Assembly: GCA_937951615.1 (NCBI GenBank)
Contig: CALFBH010000096.1
Span: forward strand, 20,222 to 84,221
Direction: 5' to 3'
Length of the DNA stretch: 64,000 nt
Origin: an uncultured Saprospiraceae bacterium
Lineage (GTDB): Bacteria > Bacteroidota > Bacteroidia > Chitinophagales > Saprospiraceae
Part shown: positions 17,883-26,414 of the stretch, piece after piece
Position numbering within the stretch: the stretch's first letter is position 1
Layout: each line of letters begins with the position of its first letter
Notes under the pieces: model-generated
Database searches by the model: none
What the model saw: only the letters and a program-made list of their open reading frames with translations
What the model was told of the DNA's origin: nothing
Program-made: the position numbers and the translations under genes

Positions 17883-18668
17883 TTATTTATTTTCAGATAA
17901 AATGCTGGTGCTTTTGCCTATTTTTTTATCCTGAATCAATAATTCTTTTTCCATTGCTGCTACTTTCTGCTCTGCCTTAAGGATTCTTTCCTCTTTAGCT
18001 TTTACTTCAGCAGAGTTAGGATTAGCTGCTTTTTCTCTGGCAACTTTTGCTTTCGCAATTTTGATTTTTTGTTTCATCGTCTGTACACGATCCTTTGAAG
18101 CACTAACAGAACCTTTTGCTTTTAGTGTTTTGCTGTGAGCAGCTTTTACCTTTGGATGCTCTTTGTATTTGCCATGTGCATGACCTTTACCAGGATGTGG
18201 CTTAGTTAAACCAGGAGCTTTAACTTTACGGTCACCTTCTGGACGTACAGCAGGACGAGTAGGACGCTCTACTGGGCGTACATTGGCTTTTTCACCCTTT
18301 ACGGCTGGTTTGCTTGGTTTTACCAATTCCACTTTTCCAGGTTTTGCCTGAACTTTACCAGGCTTGACCAATGAAGGTCTTTCGCCTTTTACAGCTGGTC
18401 TTGTTGTTTGTACAGGGCGGCTTTGCGGTCTCAGTACTTTACCTTTTGCTGGTCTGCTTTCAAGCGTTGCTTTGTCGGCAGCCTGTAAAGTAGCTTTACC
18501 TTTAGTTGCTTTCAATGTTGCTTTTTCTGCTTTTTTGATTTCTTTTAATTCTTGCTTTTCAGCCTTCTTGGCTTTTCCTTGTCCCTGTGCAAAAGCTGTT
18601 TGTGTAAACAGGCACAAAGCAAAAAAGCTGAGGGTCATCGTTATTAAATTTAATTTCACGTTTTTCAT
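17883..18668 (-). CDS. Secreted Lys/Pro-rich low-complexity protein
   Basis: 261 aa. A signal peptide (residues 1-27, ending AFAQ) precedes an extremely basic chain. Residues 30-70 are a charged helical Lys/Ala/Glu segment; 70-180 is disordered with recurring RPxV, KPGK and PAVKGE; 190-255 is a predicted coiled coil (KQKIKIAKAKVAREKAA ... RILKAEQKVAAMEKELL). No enzyme motif. It could bind nucleic acid, polysaccharide or envelope polymers by charge; function unknown. Codon use looks normal. It has its own terminator, and the next upstream gene on the strand encodes a small lipoprotein. Confidence 0.85.
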   Translation of the reverse strand: MKNVKLNLITMTLSFFALCLFTQTAFAQGQGKAKKAEKQELKEIKKAEKATLKATKGKATLQAADKATLESRPAKGKVLRPQSRPVQTTRPAVKGERPSLVKPGKVQAKPGKVELVKPSKPAVKGEKANVRPVERPTRPAVRPEGDRKVKAPGLTKPHPGKGHAHGKYKEHPKVKAAHSKTLKAKGSVSASKDRVQTMKQKIKIAKAKVAREKAANPNSAEVKAKEERILKAEQKVAAMEKELLIQDKKIGKSTSILSENK

Positions 18669-18733
18669 ACTATTAATTTTTTAGTGCAATTAGTTAATTG
18701 GTTATAAATTTAGGTCGATGGTCGCTTTATTTT

Positions 18734-18958
18734 TTAAAAGTCAAGTAGATCATCTACTTCCTCTTCTGTTTGCTGAACTTTAGTTTCTACCGCTTTGATG
18801 ACTTTGTCCATTTCTGTACTGATAGAATCTACGGTTGAAATAACTTCCTGTTCTGTTGGTTCTTGAACGGTGCTTCCACCGCTATTGTTACCACAAGCAT
18901 GTAAAAATGATGCCAAAACAAAAAAAACTCCGAGAAAGAGTAGGTTTTTAATTTTCAT
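18734..18958 (-). CDS. Small lipoprotein
   Basis: 74 aa. Lipoprotein signal MKIKNLLFLGVFFVLASFLHAC with the modified Cys at 22, then a Gly/Ser/Thr tether and an acidic helix with heptad character (VDSISTEMDKVIKAVETKV) ending DDLLDF. It could be a small envelope coiled-coil protein. No family recognised. It lies 65 nt upstream of the basic secreted protein, whose positive charge it could complement; this is speculative. Confidence 0.78.
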   Translation of the reverse strand: MKIKNLLFLGVFFVLASFLHACGNNSGGSTVQEPTEQEVISTVDSISTEMDKVIKAVETKVQQTEEEVDDLLDF

Positions 18959-19028
18959 AATAATTGATTTTTGAAATGATTTTTATTTTTAATTGTTTGA
19001 AAATGAATAAACTACAGCGCGTAGTGTT

Positions 19029-19739
19029 TTAAAATATTTTCCGCTTAAACAGTAAAACCAGCACAAATATAAAGAATAAATGAAGTCCTAGGGCAAGTAA
19101 TAAGTACAATGCGAAAGGTTTGCCCGTGCCGATAGCATTAGTAAATTGATAAGACCAGTGTGTAGGAATGATGCCGAATAAATTTCCCCAGCCCGGCTGA
19201 ATGAAAAATGCAGCAATGGGCAGCAATAATATACCATTGATGCCTTTAAAAACAGTCAGTCCTTCTATTTTATTAGTTGCAATAAGAGCAGTCAACAAAA
19301 TGATAATCGGCACAGGAAGCGCGAACAAGAAAGCAATCAGAAAAGTCTGCCACCAAAATAAATCAATTGGCGCAGCAAATTGTAAGATGACAAAAATCAT
19401 CATCAGCGTCAGCAAAAACGGAAATAAGATACGATAAGCTAAGTACATATAGGAGGGCAGTGGCGTGACGCGAATAGCAGTCAGCATATCTTCATCCTTT
19501 TCATCTAAGGCAACACTGCCAAAAACATAACCCATGACCGTCGCGGTTTGTATACCAACGAAGCCCAATATCAGCGCGTAGTATTCAATAATAATCGGAA
19601 AACGAAGAGCAAGGGCAGGAACACCGTATTTCAAGACTAAAAAATTGAGTAAGGGAATCAGCAATAGCAGCACAATCAAAATCTGTTCCCGCATGATGAG
19701 GCGAAAATCATTGAAGCTCAGTGTGAGTAGTTTTTTCAT
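19029..19739 (-). CDS. ABC exporter membrane subunit (second)
   Basis: 236 aa with six hydrophobic segments. It is an ABC-2-like permease that starts with a short cytoplasmic helix and contains the acidic DEKDEDMLTAIRVTPLPS loop typical of these subunits after the second helix. It is the last gene of the ATPase-permease-permease set (20494, 19808, 19029). A 68-bp gap containing GTGTTGTCGTGTTGATG-type repeats separates it from the preceding permease. The cargo is unknown; heteromeric sets of this type include fluoroquinolone- and antibiotic-export systems. Confidence 0.82.
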   Translation of the reverse strand: MKKLLTLSFNDFRLIMREQILIVLLLLIPLLNFLVLKYGVPALALRFPIIIEYYALILGFVGIQTATVMGYVFGSVALDEKDEDMLTAIRVTPLPSYMYLAYRILFPFLLTLMMIFVILQFAAPIDLFWWQTFLIAFLFALPVPIIILLTALIATNKIEGLTVFKGINGILLLPIAAFFIQPGWGNLFGIIPTHWSYQFTNAIGTGKPFALYLLLALGLHLFFIFVLVLLFKRKIF

Positions 19740-19807
19740 TTTTAACTGATTGTGTTGTCGTGTTGATGTGCTTTTTAGACTGACGACTGCGGTCTGACGA
19801 CCGACGA

Positions 19808-20497
19808 CTATTCAGTAAGACGAGGAAATACCCGTTTGGCTACGATATAATTTCCCATTAACCACAGTAAAAGATAAACAATACCATAAATAATTTTCCA
19901 GGTCTCTATTTCGGCGAAAGCCGCCTCCAATAAACACAACGTAGCCTGTGAAGGAATGAGATAAAGCGGCAAAAAATCATCCGTGAGTCCTAGAAAATTG
20001 ATGATGGGAAAACCCATTGGTATAGTATAAATTCCGAGTTTGATAATGTAGGCATTCAACGTTTTTGCATTGGACACCAAATTGAAACCAAAGAACACAA
20101 AAACCAGAGAAGACAGCACCACCGCCAGTACAAACCACAGATAATTGAACCGCCAGCCATGCCCGACAATCGCCATAAGCAATGTGAAAGGCAAAATGAT
20201 GAGCGTCAGCGCAATGGCTTTTGACCAAAGGTATTGAGCAGGTTTCATCGGCGTCAACACCAATGCTTCGAGTGTATTGGAAGACTTTTCAAACAAGACC
20301 AGTGCGCCGATAAAAGTCATACCCAGAATCACCGGATCATTTAAAACCAGAATGATGAGTAGTTTGTCTATATTTTCAAAAGGCAGCAGATAGAAAAGCC
20401 CAATATACAGCAAAGTCACAAAAAACATCACCGAAACAATCTGGTAACGCAACTGAAGGATAAGCTCCCATTTTATAGCCTGAAATAACTGCTTCAT
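19808..20497 (-). CDS. ABC exporter membrane subunit (first)
   Basis: 229 aa with six hydrophobic segments. After the first two helices comes a cytoplasmic block, FEKSSNTLEALVLTPMKPAQYLWSKAIAL, the amphipathic coupling region of ABC-2 exporters. The gene's ATG overlaps the ATPase stop by 4 nt (ATGA), showing translational coupling. It should pair with the 19029 protein as a heterodimer around the shared ATPase. Confidence 0.83.
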   Translation of the reverse strand: MKQLFQAIKWELILQLRYQIVSVMFFVTLLYIGLFYLLPFENIDKLLIILVLNDPVILGMTFIGALVLFEKSSNTLEALVLTPMKPAQYLWSKAIALTLIILPFTLLMAIVGHGWRFNYLWFVLAVVLSSLVFVFFGFNLVSNAKTLNAYIIKLGIYTIPMGFPIINFLGLTDDFLPLYLIPSQATLCLLEAAFAEIETWKIIYGIVYLLLWLMGNYIVAKRVFPRLTE

Positions 20498-21354
20498 GAT
20501 AGACTTTTACCGGTTACTTTGATAAAAACATCATTCAAGGTGGCTTCTTTGGAATGAATGGATTGTATGTCTTCTTTGCCCAATAAGGCGAGGAAATCTT
20601 GATTGTCAGCAAGACCATCCAATGGAAAATCCTGACTTAAAAATTTGCCCGTCAGGTACTCTGCATATTCCACGGCTACTGTGCGCTCGCCGTGTATTAG
20701 TCGGAGCTGTTTGGGTGATTCGATGAGCGCGATTTTACCATCTATAATAAAGGCAACCTTGTCGCACAGCTCATCCGCATCATACATATTATGGGTGGTG
20801 ATAAAAATGGTTTTGCCCTGCTTTTGAAGGTCGAGAATAATACCTTTAATATTTTGTGCATTGACAGGATCGAGTCCGCCAGTCGGCTCATCGAAGAAAA
20901 TAAGGTCGGGATCGTGCAATAGCGCACGGACAAAATTAAGTCGCATTTTCATGCCTTTAGAATAATCGCTGATTCGCTTATTGGCATCTGCTTCCAGTCC
21001 GACGAGTTGCAGCAATTCCATCGGATCACGGGTTTTTCCATCGTATAAAGAAGCAAAAAAGCGAAGGTTCTCCAATGCCGTCAGCTTCGCATAATGATTT
21101 GGCAATTCAAAGCCCACGCCAATGTGTCGATAATAATCTGCTCCCCAAGTCCGCAAGTCTTTCCCGTGTACCTGAATCTCGCCCTCAAACTTTTTTAGCA
21201 GTCGGATGATGACTTTCTGCACCGTACTTTTTCCCGCACCACTAGGTCCCAGAAAACCAAAAATCTGCCCTTTTTCTATGTTGAAATTAATATCCTTAAC
21301 AGTCGGCTCGGTATTGCTAGGGTAAGTGAAGCTAAGGTTTTGAACGGTAATCAT
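20494..21354 (-). CDS. ABC exporter ATPase
   Basis: 286 aa from ATG 21354 (MITVQNLSFTYPSN); the six codons upstream add only MNLNLI. Walker A GPSGAGKST, signature YSKGMKMRLNF (a non-canonical S-K-G-M form common in this ABC-2 group), Walker B DLIFFDEPTGGLDP and switch His in ITTHNM are all intact. The C-terminal 70 residues form the accessory domain of drug-export ATPases. First gene of the operon. The upstream 300 bp hold palindrome C1 and no clear promoter. Confidence 0.93.
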   Translation of the reverse strand: MITVQNLSFTYPSNTEPTVKDINFNIEKGQIFGFLGPSGAGKSTVQKVIIRLLKKFEGEIQVHGKDLRTWGADYYRHIGVGFELPNHYAKLTALENLRFFASLYDGKTRDPMELLQLVGLEADANKRISDYSKGMKMRLNFVRALLHDPDLIFFDEPTGGLDPVNAQNIKGIILDLQKQGKTIFITTHNMYDADELCDKVAFIIDGKIALIESPKQLRLIHGERTVAVEYAEYLTGKFLSQDFPLDGLADNQDFLALLGKEDIQSIHSKEATLNDVFIKVTGKSLS

Positions 21355-21516
21355 AATTAAATTCAAATTCAAACGCCAAATTCAAGTACAAAATATACAT
21401 TTAACTTTCTGCAATGTAGTGATTTTGAATGGGAATTCAAATTTAATTTGGCGGGATGGGGCAGTGGCAGGAATAGAGCAGGCGGTTTTTGGTGACTTAA
21501 GAGACCGACTGGAAAT

Positions 21517-21659
21517 ACCGTACTGACGACTTTAGCCGTCAAGTGAAATAGGCTCCCCCACCTGCTGTCGCAGTTCACTTCGTCATAAGTCCACTGGACT
21601 TATGGTTTTCTTGCAGGAAACTGCACTACGTTCATGACGGCTAAAGTCGTCGGTACGGT
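21517..21659. repeat. Family C palindromic element, copy 1
   Basis: 25-bp arms with a single mismatch: ACCGTACTGACGACTTTAGC... and its complement ending CGTCGGTACGGT. A second nested hairpin (CATAAGTCCACTGGACTTATG, 21582-21602) lies inside. The other copy is at 36579. It fills most of 21355-21674, where I see no gene. Confidence 0.75.
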
Positions 21660-21674
21660 TAAGTTACCTGTATT

Positions 21675-22835
21675 TTAGCGAGGCGTTTCGCCCAGTATTT
21701 CCTGCATTTTTGCTTTGTCGCGAATGACTTCATAATCCTCAAAGCCCCTGCGAACACCCTCTGCTCGCCAGTCAAAACTATAATTTCCAGTGCCGCCATT
21801 GAGTTCTTTGACTTTGAATCCTGTGGCTGTTTTTTCGATAACTGCGAGTCCTTTTGCATTGGCGTCCAATGGCGTGAGTGTCACGGTCATGGTCGTGTGA
21901 TTGAGTACCAACTCAAAATGCTCGGAAAATTGTATAGTAGCTTCGCCGTTGATAAGTTGGGCAGTACCCCGCTCATAGGCTGCGGCCTCTGGCCCTTCGA
22001 TACAGGCATACCAGATTTCTTTGTCGGGGCGAGTGGGGTGATCCATGCGGAAGTTTTTTATATTGGCACAGACATTAACATTAGCGCATATATTGTCTGC
22101 ATTTATAACACCGTCACCAGCACTATTAATAAGCATGTAAGCTTTACTAGTACCATTTGCATCATGAATATAAATCCTTCCGTGATTATCGTTAACTCCC
22201 GGATTTGCTCCTATGGAAATATTGTAATTCCCGTTTTCTCCAAATAGATGAAATGTTCCAGCACCGCTTCTGGCAAGACTAGAAAAAAATTGCCCTCTTT
22301 GTTCACCATTTTCATCATATACAGACAATCTGCCATGGTTGGAATCTCCCTCAACTCCTGCATTTATATTGAGACTTCCATTTGCTCCGTAGAAATAAAT
22401 ATTTTCCTGCCCATCTGAGGATTTAGTTTTTCCATTCCCCGCCACAGTAGCATAAGGCACAGCCATAATCTGCTGCGTGCCGACATTAGTCCAAGTTCCA
22501 CCTTGAAATAAATCGACTTCTAGGAAGCGGTCCGCCGTCCGCCATTCTATATTGCTAAAATCGGTTGTGTTGACTGAGCCAATAATGAGGTTAAATAAGC
22601 CAAATTCATTAGTTGTTGCAATTTGCTGTTCTGTAAATAATTCTGTTCCTGTTGCACTACCATCAAGGACTTTGAACCTGATATTCACGTCATCATTAAC
22701 GATAAGTTCTCCAGCAGTATCTCTGGCTACTGCCTGATAATTAATGCCCATCGGCATCTGCCCAATGCCAGGAACTTGTGCATAACTGCTAATGATAATT
22801 AGCATAGCAAAAAGTGTTGTGATTATATTTTTCAT
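21675..22835 (-). CDS. Secreted tail-fibre-like protein, paralogue 1
   Basis: 386 aa. Signal peptide 1-19 (ends SSYAQ), then the Bacteroidota secreted-protein opening MGINYQAVARDTAGE and a first globular domain of about 110 residues (FGLFNLIIGSVNTTDFSNIEW). Residues about 135-240 hold two degenerate units of about 50 residues (FYGANGSLNI...HGRLSVYDENG; LFGENGNYNI...HGRIYIHDANG), suggesting a trimeric beta-structured shaft. The C-terminal 130 residues start KNFRMDHPTRPDKEIWYACIE and resemble phage-tail-like / S74-neighbour modules. No T9SS tail. It is a tandem duplicate of the 22907 gene, nearly identical at both ends and divergent in the middle. Function unknown; surface fibre or adhesin suspected. 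Confidence 0.85.
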   Translation of the reverse strand: MKNIITTLFAMLIIISSYAQVPGIGQMPMGINYQAVARDTAGELIVNDDVNIRFKVLDGSATGTELFTEQQIATTNEFGLFNLIIGSVNTTDFSNIEWRTADRFLEVDLFQGGTWTNVGTQQIMAVPYATVAGNGKTKSSDGQENIYFYGANGSLNINAGVEGDSNHGRLSVYDENGEQRGQFFSSLARSGAGTFHLFGENGNYNISIGANPGVNDNHGRIYIHDANGTSKAYMLINSAGDGVINADNICANVNVCANIKNFRMDHPTRPDKEIWYACIEGPEAAAYERGTAQLINGEATIQFSEHFELVLNHTTMTVTLTPLDANAKGLAVIEKTATGFKVKELNGGTGNYSFDWRAEGVRRGFEDYEVIRDKAKMQEILGETPR

Positions 22836-22877
22836 GCTTGTTTTGTTTTTATAGCTTCCAATCTATTTTCTACTTAG

Positions 22878-22913
22878 TTATTCAATATTCTTCTGTTCGA
22901 TATTCGTTATTCT
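22878..22913. repeat. Family K short repeat, copy 1
   Basis: TTCAATATTCTTCTGTTCGA and following bases are, in reverse complement, about 85% identical to 25537-25572. It overlaps and supplies the stop codon of the gene at 22907. Confidence 0.5.
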
Positions 22914-24058
22914 TTAGGTGTTTCGCCCAGCATTTTTTGCATTTCGGCTTTGTCGCGGATAACTTCAAAGTCTTCATAACCTTTACGGACGCATTTGGAT
23001 TCCCAGTCGAAACTGTAGTTGCCTGTTCCATTGAAAAGCTCTTTTACTGTAAAGCCCTTATCTGTTTTTTCAAACGCTGCCAGACCTTTTGAACTTGCAT
23101 CATTGGGTGTTAGGATAACCGTCATAGTAGCTGGATTAGCAACTAACTCAAAATGCTCGGAAAATTGTATCGTGACTTCGCCGTTGATGAGTTGGGCAGT
23201 ACCACGCTCGTAAGCTGCCGCTTCTGGTCCTTCGATACAGGCGTACCAGATTTCTTTGTCGGGGCGGGTAGGGTGATCCATGCGGAAGTTTTTTATATTG
23301 GCACAGACAACTCCATTTGCACATATATCTCCAGTAGTATTAATAAAACCAACATTACCTGCATTAACTCCTAAGTTAATTTTTTGTGTACCATCAGTAC
23401 CATGTATCGTTAGTCTTCCATAATTTCCACCTGCACTATTAAAGCCTAAGATTACATTATTGTTCCCATTATTGCCTTTCAAAACTAATTCTCCTGCGCC
23501 GTTATTTGATGATAGAAGCCCTTTAGTTACTCCATTCTCATCTCTAAAAGACATTCCTCCATCATTTAAACTGGTTCTGCCCACTATTGCATTTAAATTG
23601 CCATTTTCGCCATAGAAATTCATGCTTTCAAAACCATTTACATTTACACTCTTCCCATTCCCCGCCACAGTAGCATAAGGCACAGCCAGAATTTGCTGTG
23701 TACCTATTTCTTGCCAACTGTTACTTTCAAATAATTCAACTTTAAGAAAACGGTCACCAGTACGCCATTCTATATTACTGAAATTCGTTGTATTGATTGA
23801 GCCAATAATGGCATTAAACAAACCAAACTGATTAGTGCTTGTTACGTGTTGTTCTTCAAATAATTCTGTTCCGGTAGCACTTCCATCAAGGATTTTAAAT
23901 CTAATGCTAACTTGTCCATTTTCTATGATTGCACCACTTGCATCTCTGGCTACTGCCTGATAATTAATGCCCATCGGTACTTGTCCGATGCCAGGAACCT
24001 GCGCATATAAGCTGATGCTGAGTATTGCGATAAAAAGAGTTGTGATTATATTTTTCAT
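22907..24058 (-). CDS. Secreted tail-fibre-like protein, paralogue 2
   Basis: 383 aa, with the same architecture as the 21675 protein: signal peptide, MGINYQAVARDASG opening, a shaft region (FYGENGNLNAIVG, LKGNNGNNNVILG...YGRLTIHGTDG) and the C-terminal module KNFRMDHPTRPDKEIWYACIE. The first 130 and last 130 residues are close to the neighbour while the shaft differs strongly. The two genes are head-to-tail on the minus strand, 70 nt apart, and are probably transcribed together with the T9SS gene upstream. The stop codon lies in a short interspersed repeat. Confidence 0.85.
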   Translation of the reverse strand: MKNIITTLFIAILSISLYAQVPGIGQVPMGINYQAVARDASGAIIENGQVSIRFKILDGSATGTELFEEQHVTSTNQFGLFNAIIGSINTTNFSNIEWRTGDRFLKVELFESNSWQEIGTQQILAVPYATVAGNGKSVNVNGFESMNFYGENGNLNAIVGRTSLNDGGMSFRDENGVTKGLLSSNNGAGELVLKGNNGNNNVILGFNSAGGNYGRLTIHGTDGTQKINLGVNAGNVGFINTTGDICANGVVCANIKNFRMDHPTRPDKEIWYACIEGPEAAAYERGTAQLINGEVTIQFSEHFELVANPATMTVILTPNDASSKGLAAFEKTDKGFTVKELFNGTGNYSFDWESKCVRKGYEDFEVIRDKAEMQKMLGETPKE

Positions 24059-24191
24059 TTGTTTTTGTTTTTATAATTCTGAAAAATTGCCTGCGCTCGC
24101 CCTTTATATTCCCGGAAGGGAAACCCTGCCCTTTGTTTAGTAAAATCGTCTTATGTGGGCGGATAGGGGCGTGTAAGGAAAGCCTGTACAT

Positions 24192-24671
24192 TTAGTGTTT
24201 GAGTATTTTATACGTGCCGACGAGTTGGTGGTCGGGGGTATAAAATTGTAAAAAATAGACCTGTTCTTCCAGTTGGCTAGTAGAGACTTGGAGCGAACCA
24301 TTGATCTTGCTTTCCCACAGTTGCTGCCCGATTGGGTTGATAAGTTTTGCGATAAGCTGCTTACCGGGTTCTAACTGAATCTGTAAATAGTCTTTTGTCG
24401 GATTCGGATAAATACTGATGTCATAATCTGCTGTACTGATGTCAGTAATCAAAGTGGCACAGTACTCTGGCTGTATAAAACCTTGCGTGAGTGTCGTGCT
24501 AGCATTGGATAGGGTGGTCGTTTCTATTTGTCCGCCAAGCGTCCAGCATAGACCGATGCCGCCGGGTGTTTCTCCGTGCATACCACCATTGGCTAATACT
24601 TGCGATTGTAGGGACTGGGCTTGTAGTGTCCATGCACACAAAACGAGGAAGAGAGTAATAATTTTTTTCAT
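24192..24671 (-). CDS. Small T9SS-secreted protein
   Basis: 159 aa. Signal peptide 1-18 (WTLQAQ); then a short domain typical of Bacteroidota precursor proteins (QVLANGGMHGETPGGIGLCWTLGGQIETTT); then a T9SS type A sorting domain from about residue 85 (YDISIYPNPTKDYLQIQLEP ... VSTSQLEEQVYFLQFYT ... GTYKILKH). It should be exported and anchored or released at the cell surface. It lies upstream of the two fibre-like paralogues and could be a partner, but only by position. Confidence 0.88.
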   Translation of the reverse strand: MKKIITLFLVLCAWTLQAQSLQSQVLANGGMHGETPGGIGLCWTLGGQIETTTLSNASTTLTQGFIQPEYCATLITDISTADYDISIYPNPTKDYLQIQLEPGKQLIAKLINPIGQQLWESKINGSLQVSTSQLEEQVYFLQFYTPDHQLVGTYKILKH

Positions 24672-24732
24672 GATATATTTATTTTGTTATAGTAAGTTAC
24701 CTTCTTAAAGGTGGTGTGCTTTCTTGTTTTAT

Positions 24733-25308
24733 TCAAAAAAGCCACTCTCCAGAGAGTTGATAACTTCTGGAAGTATTTGATAAATTAAGGGTATTAGAAG
24801 GGAGAGGGGGCGAATAAATACTCGAAAGCCTTAGGTATCCGCCCGTAACTAGTTCACTATTGACAATACTACCATCGTAATCATAAAATTGAATAGTATA
24901 TAATGTGCTATAGTCAAAATTAATAGGTGAATTAGGTTGATAAGAATAATTACCTGGAGACATAGCTTCAGGATAATAAGTTGAAGTAAACAAAGTGGTT
25001 GTTCCTTGTTTTATAACTAAATAAAGCTCAGGATAGCACCCTCCACTAGCATCCCAACAAGACGGACCATCAGTGTCAGGAAAATCAGTGAGGTATAATG
25101 CTTCAACACGAAAAGCAGAAGGAAGTAATGCGTTTTGGCAATTTTCTCCAATATAACCAGTAGGACATAAACAATTTCCATTATTACAGCTTCCTCCATT
25201 AAGACAACTTACAAATTCGCATGGGTCTTCATTTGTAAGTTCACATGTAGAAAACAGTAAAATTGAGCCAATAGAAATAAGTATTAAGTGAAATTGAAAG
25301 TTTTTCAT
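24733..25308 (-). CDS. EGF-like lipoprotein
   Basis: 191 aa. Lipoprotein signal with LLFSTC at residues 17-22; then one EGF-like module (DPCEFVSCLNGGSCNNGNCLCPTGYIGENC, six Cys in the EGF order); then about 125 residues of beta-rich sequence of unknown family. EGF modules behind a lipobox recur in Saprospiria and Cytophagia lipoproteins of unknown role. It is first in the minus-strand run towards 21675. Surface-exposed carbohydrate or protein binding is possible. Confidence 0.82.
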   Translation of the reverse strand: MKNFQFHLILISIGSILLFSTCELTNEDPCEFVSCLNGGSCNNGNCLCPTGYIGENCQNALLPSAFRVEALYLTDFPDTDGPSCWDASGGCYPELYLVIKQGTTTLFTSTYYPEAMSPGNYSYQPNSPINFDYSTLYTIQFYDYDGSIVNSELVTGGYLRLSSIYSPPLPSNTLNLSNTSRSYQLSGEWLF

Positions 25309-25536
25309 AAGTCGAAGATTTTATGGTTAAAAAATATAGGGAGTTACAGGACATTGAACGCCAGTAAAAGTAGTCGATAAATCATATAAAAAATGAAACA
25401 ATGTATGAGGTGTGGACATGCCTGTATAGTCTGCTGAAAGCAGCCATTTGATTACATTTACATTTTACTAATGGGAATTATAGGTAGGAATAGAGACTTA
25501 TGGGGAAAAACAAGGGACTTATAGCTTAGGGAAGGA

Positions 25537-25572
25537 GAATATCGAATATCGAGCAGAGGAATATTGAATGTC
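25537..25572. repeat. Family K short repeat, copy 2
   Basis: GAATATCGAATATCGAGCAG and following bases, inverted relative to 22878-22913. The rest of the 288-bp gap 25309-25596 shows no gene. Confidence 0.5.
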
Positions 25573-25596
25573 GAAGTAGTAAGGGAACAACAGAAC

Positions 25597-26343
25597 CTAA
25601 GAGCGAATGCGCTCTAGCAGTTCATGCTTACGGGTACGCGACACAGGTAATTCCTTCTTGTTTGACATTTTGACACTGCCGCCATCGCCTTTGATGTATT
25701 TGGAGATATGATTGAGGTTGATGACATAAGAATGGTGGATGCGGCAGAAATGATATTTGGCAAGGAGTTGTTCGATTTCTTTTAGTGGGCGAGAATAGAG
25801 GCGGGACTTGGTTTCGGTGCTGAGGTGGACATGCGTATAACTACCATCCGCCTCACAGTAGATAATTTCTTCGGAATCAATAAATTCATAACCTTCCTGT
25901 ATGGGAAAAGCGATGCGTTTTTTTGGGTTGTTGTGGTCAAGATTGTGTTTGAGGGCTTCAAAATGTTGCTTAAAGTAACTTTCTGTGCGACGAGCGACCA
26001 GTCGGTCGACGGTTTCTGTGAGTTCTTTTTTGCTGATGGGTTTCAGCAGATAACCAATGGCACTGATGCGGAAAGCCTGTACTGCATAAGCATCGTGAGC
26101 AGTCGTGAAGATGACTTCAAAATCAATATTTTCAATCATTTCCAGCATCTCAAAGCCATTCATGCCCGGCATGTCTATATCCAGAAAAACTACGTCGGGT
26201 TGGTGTTTTCGGATGCTTTTGACGCCTGCGATACCTGATTCGCAAACATCTATAATATTGATGTCAGGGCAATTGACTTTCAGTCCCTTGATGAGTGTGT
26301 CACGGGCTTCTTGTTCGTCGTCTATGATGATGGCTTTGAGCAT
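25597..26343 (-). CDS. LytTR-family response regulator
   Basis: 248 aa. Receiver domain 1-120 with acidic DDEQEA, phospho-acceptor Asp in VVFLDIDMPGMNGFEML, the Thr in FTTAHDAYAVQAF and Lys in YLLKPISKKEL. The LytTR DNA-binding domain at about 140-245 (FIDSEEIIYCEADGSYTHVHL, FCRIHHSYVINLNHI, LPVSRTRKHELLERI) binds direct repeats. It is the last gene of a unit with the histidine kinase at 27243; the secreted PLA2-like gene lies between the two signalling genes. Confidence 0.95.
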   Translation of the reverse strand: MLKAIIIDDEQEARDTLIKGLKVNCPDINIIDVCESGIAGVKSIRKHQPDVVFLDIDMPGMNGFEMLEMIENIDFEVIFTTAHDAYAVQAFRISAIGYLLKPISKKELTETVDRLVARRTESYFKQHFEALKHNLDHNNPKKRIAFPIQEGYEFIDSEEIIYCEADGSYTHVHLSTETKSRLYSRPLKEIEQLLAKYHFCRIHHSYVINLNHISKYIKGDGGSVKMSNKKELPVSRTRKHELLERIRS

Positions 26344-26414
26344 GTTTTTGTAGTGTCGATTGGTTTAGTTGTAAATATATGTTTTTTTCTTTTCTATTGA
26401 TAATTTACGCATGT

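Noticed and set aside
21369..21578. 69-codon minus-strand frame upstream of the ABC ATPase
   Set aside because: It lies largely within palindrome C1 and has no protein-like features.
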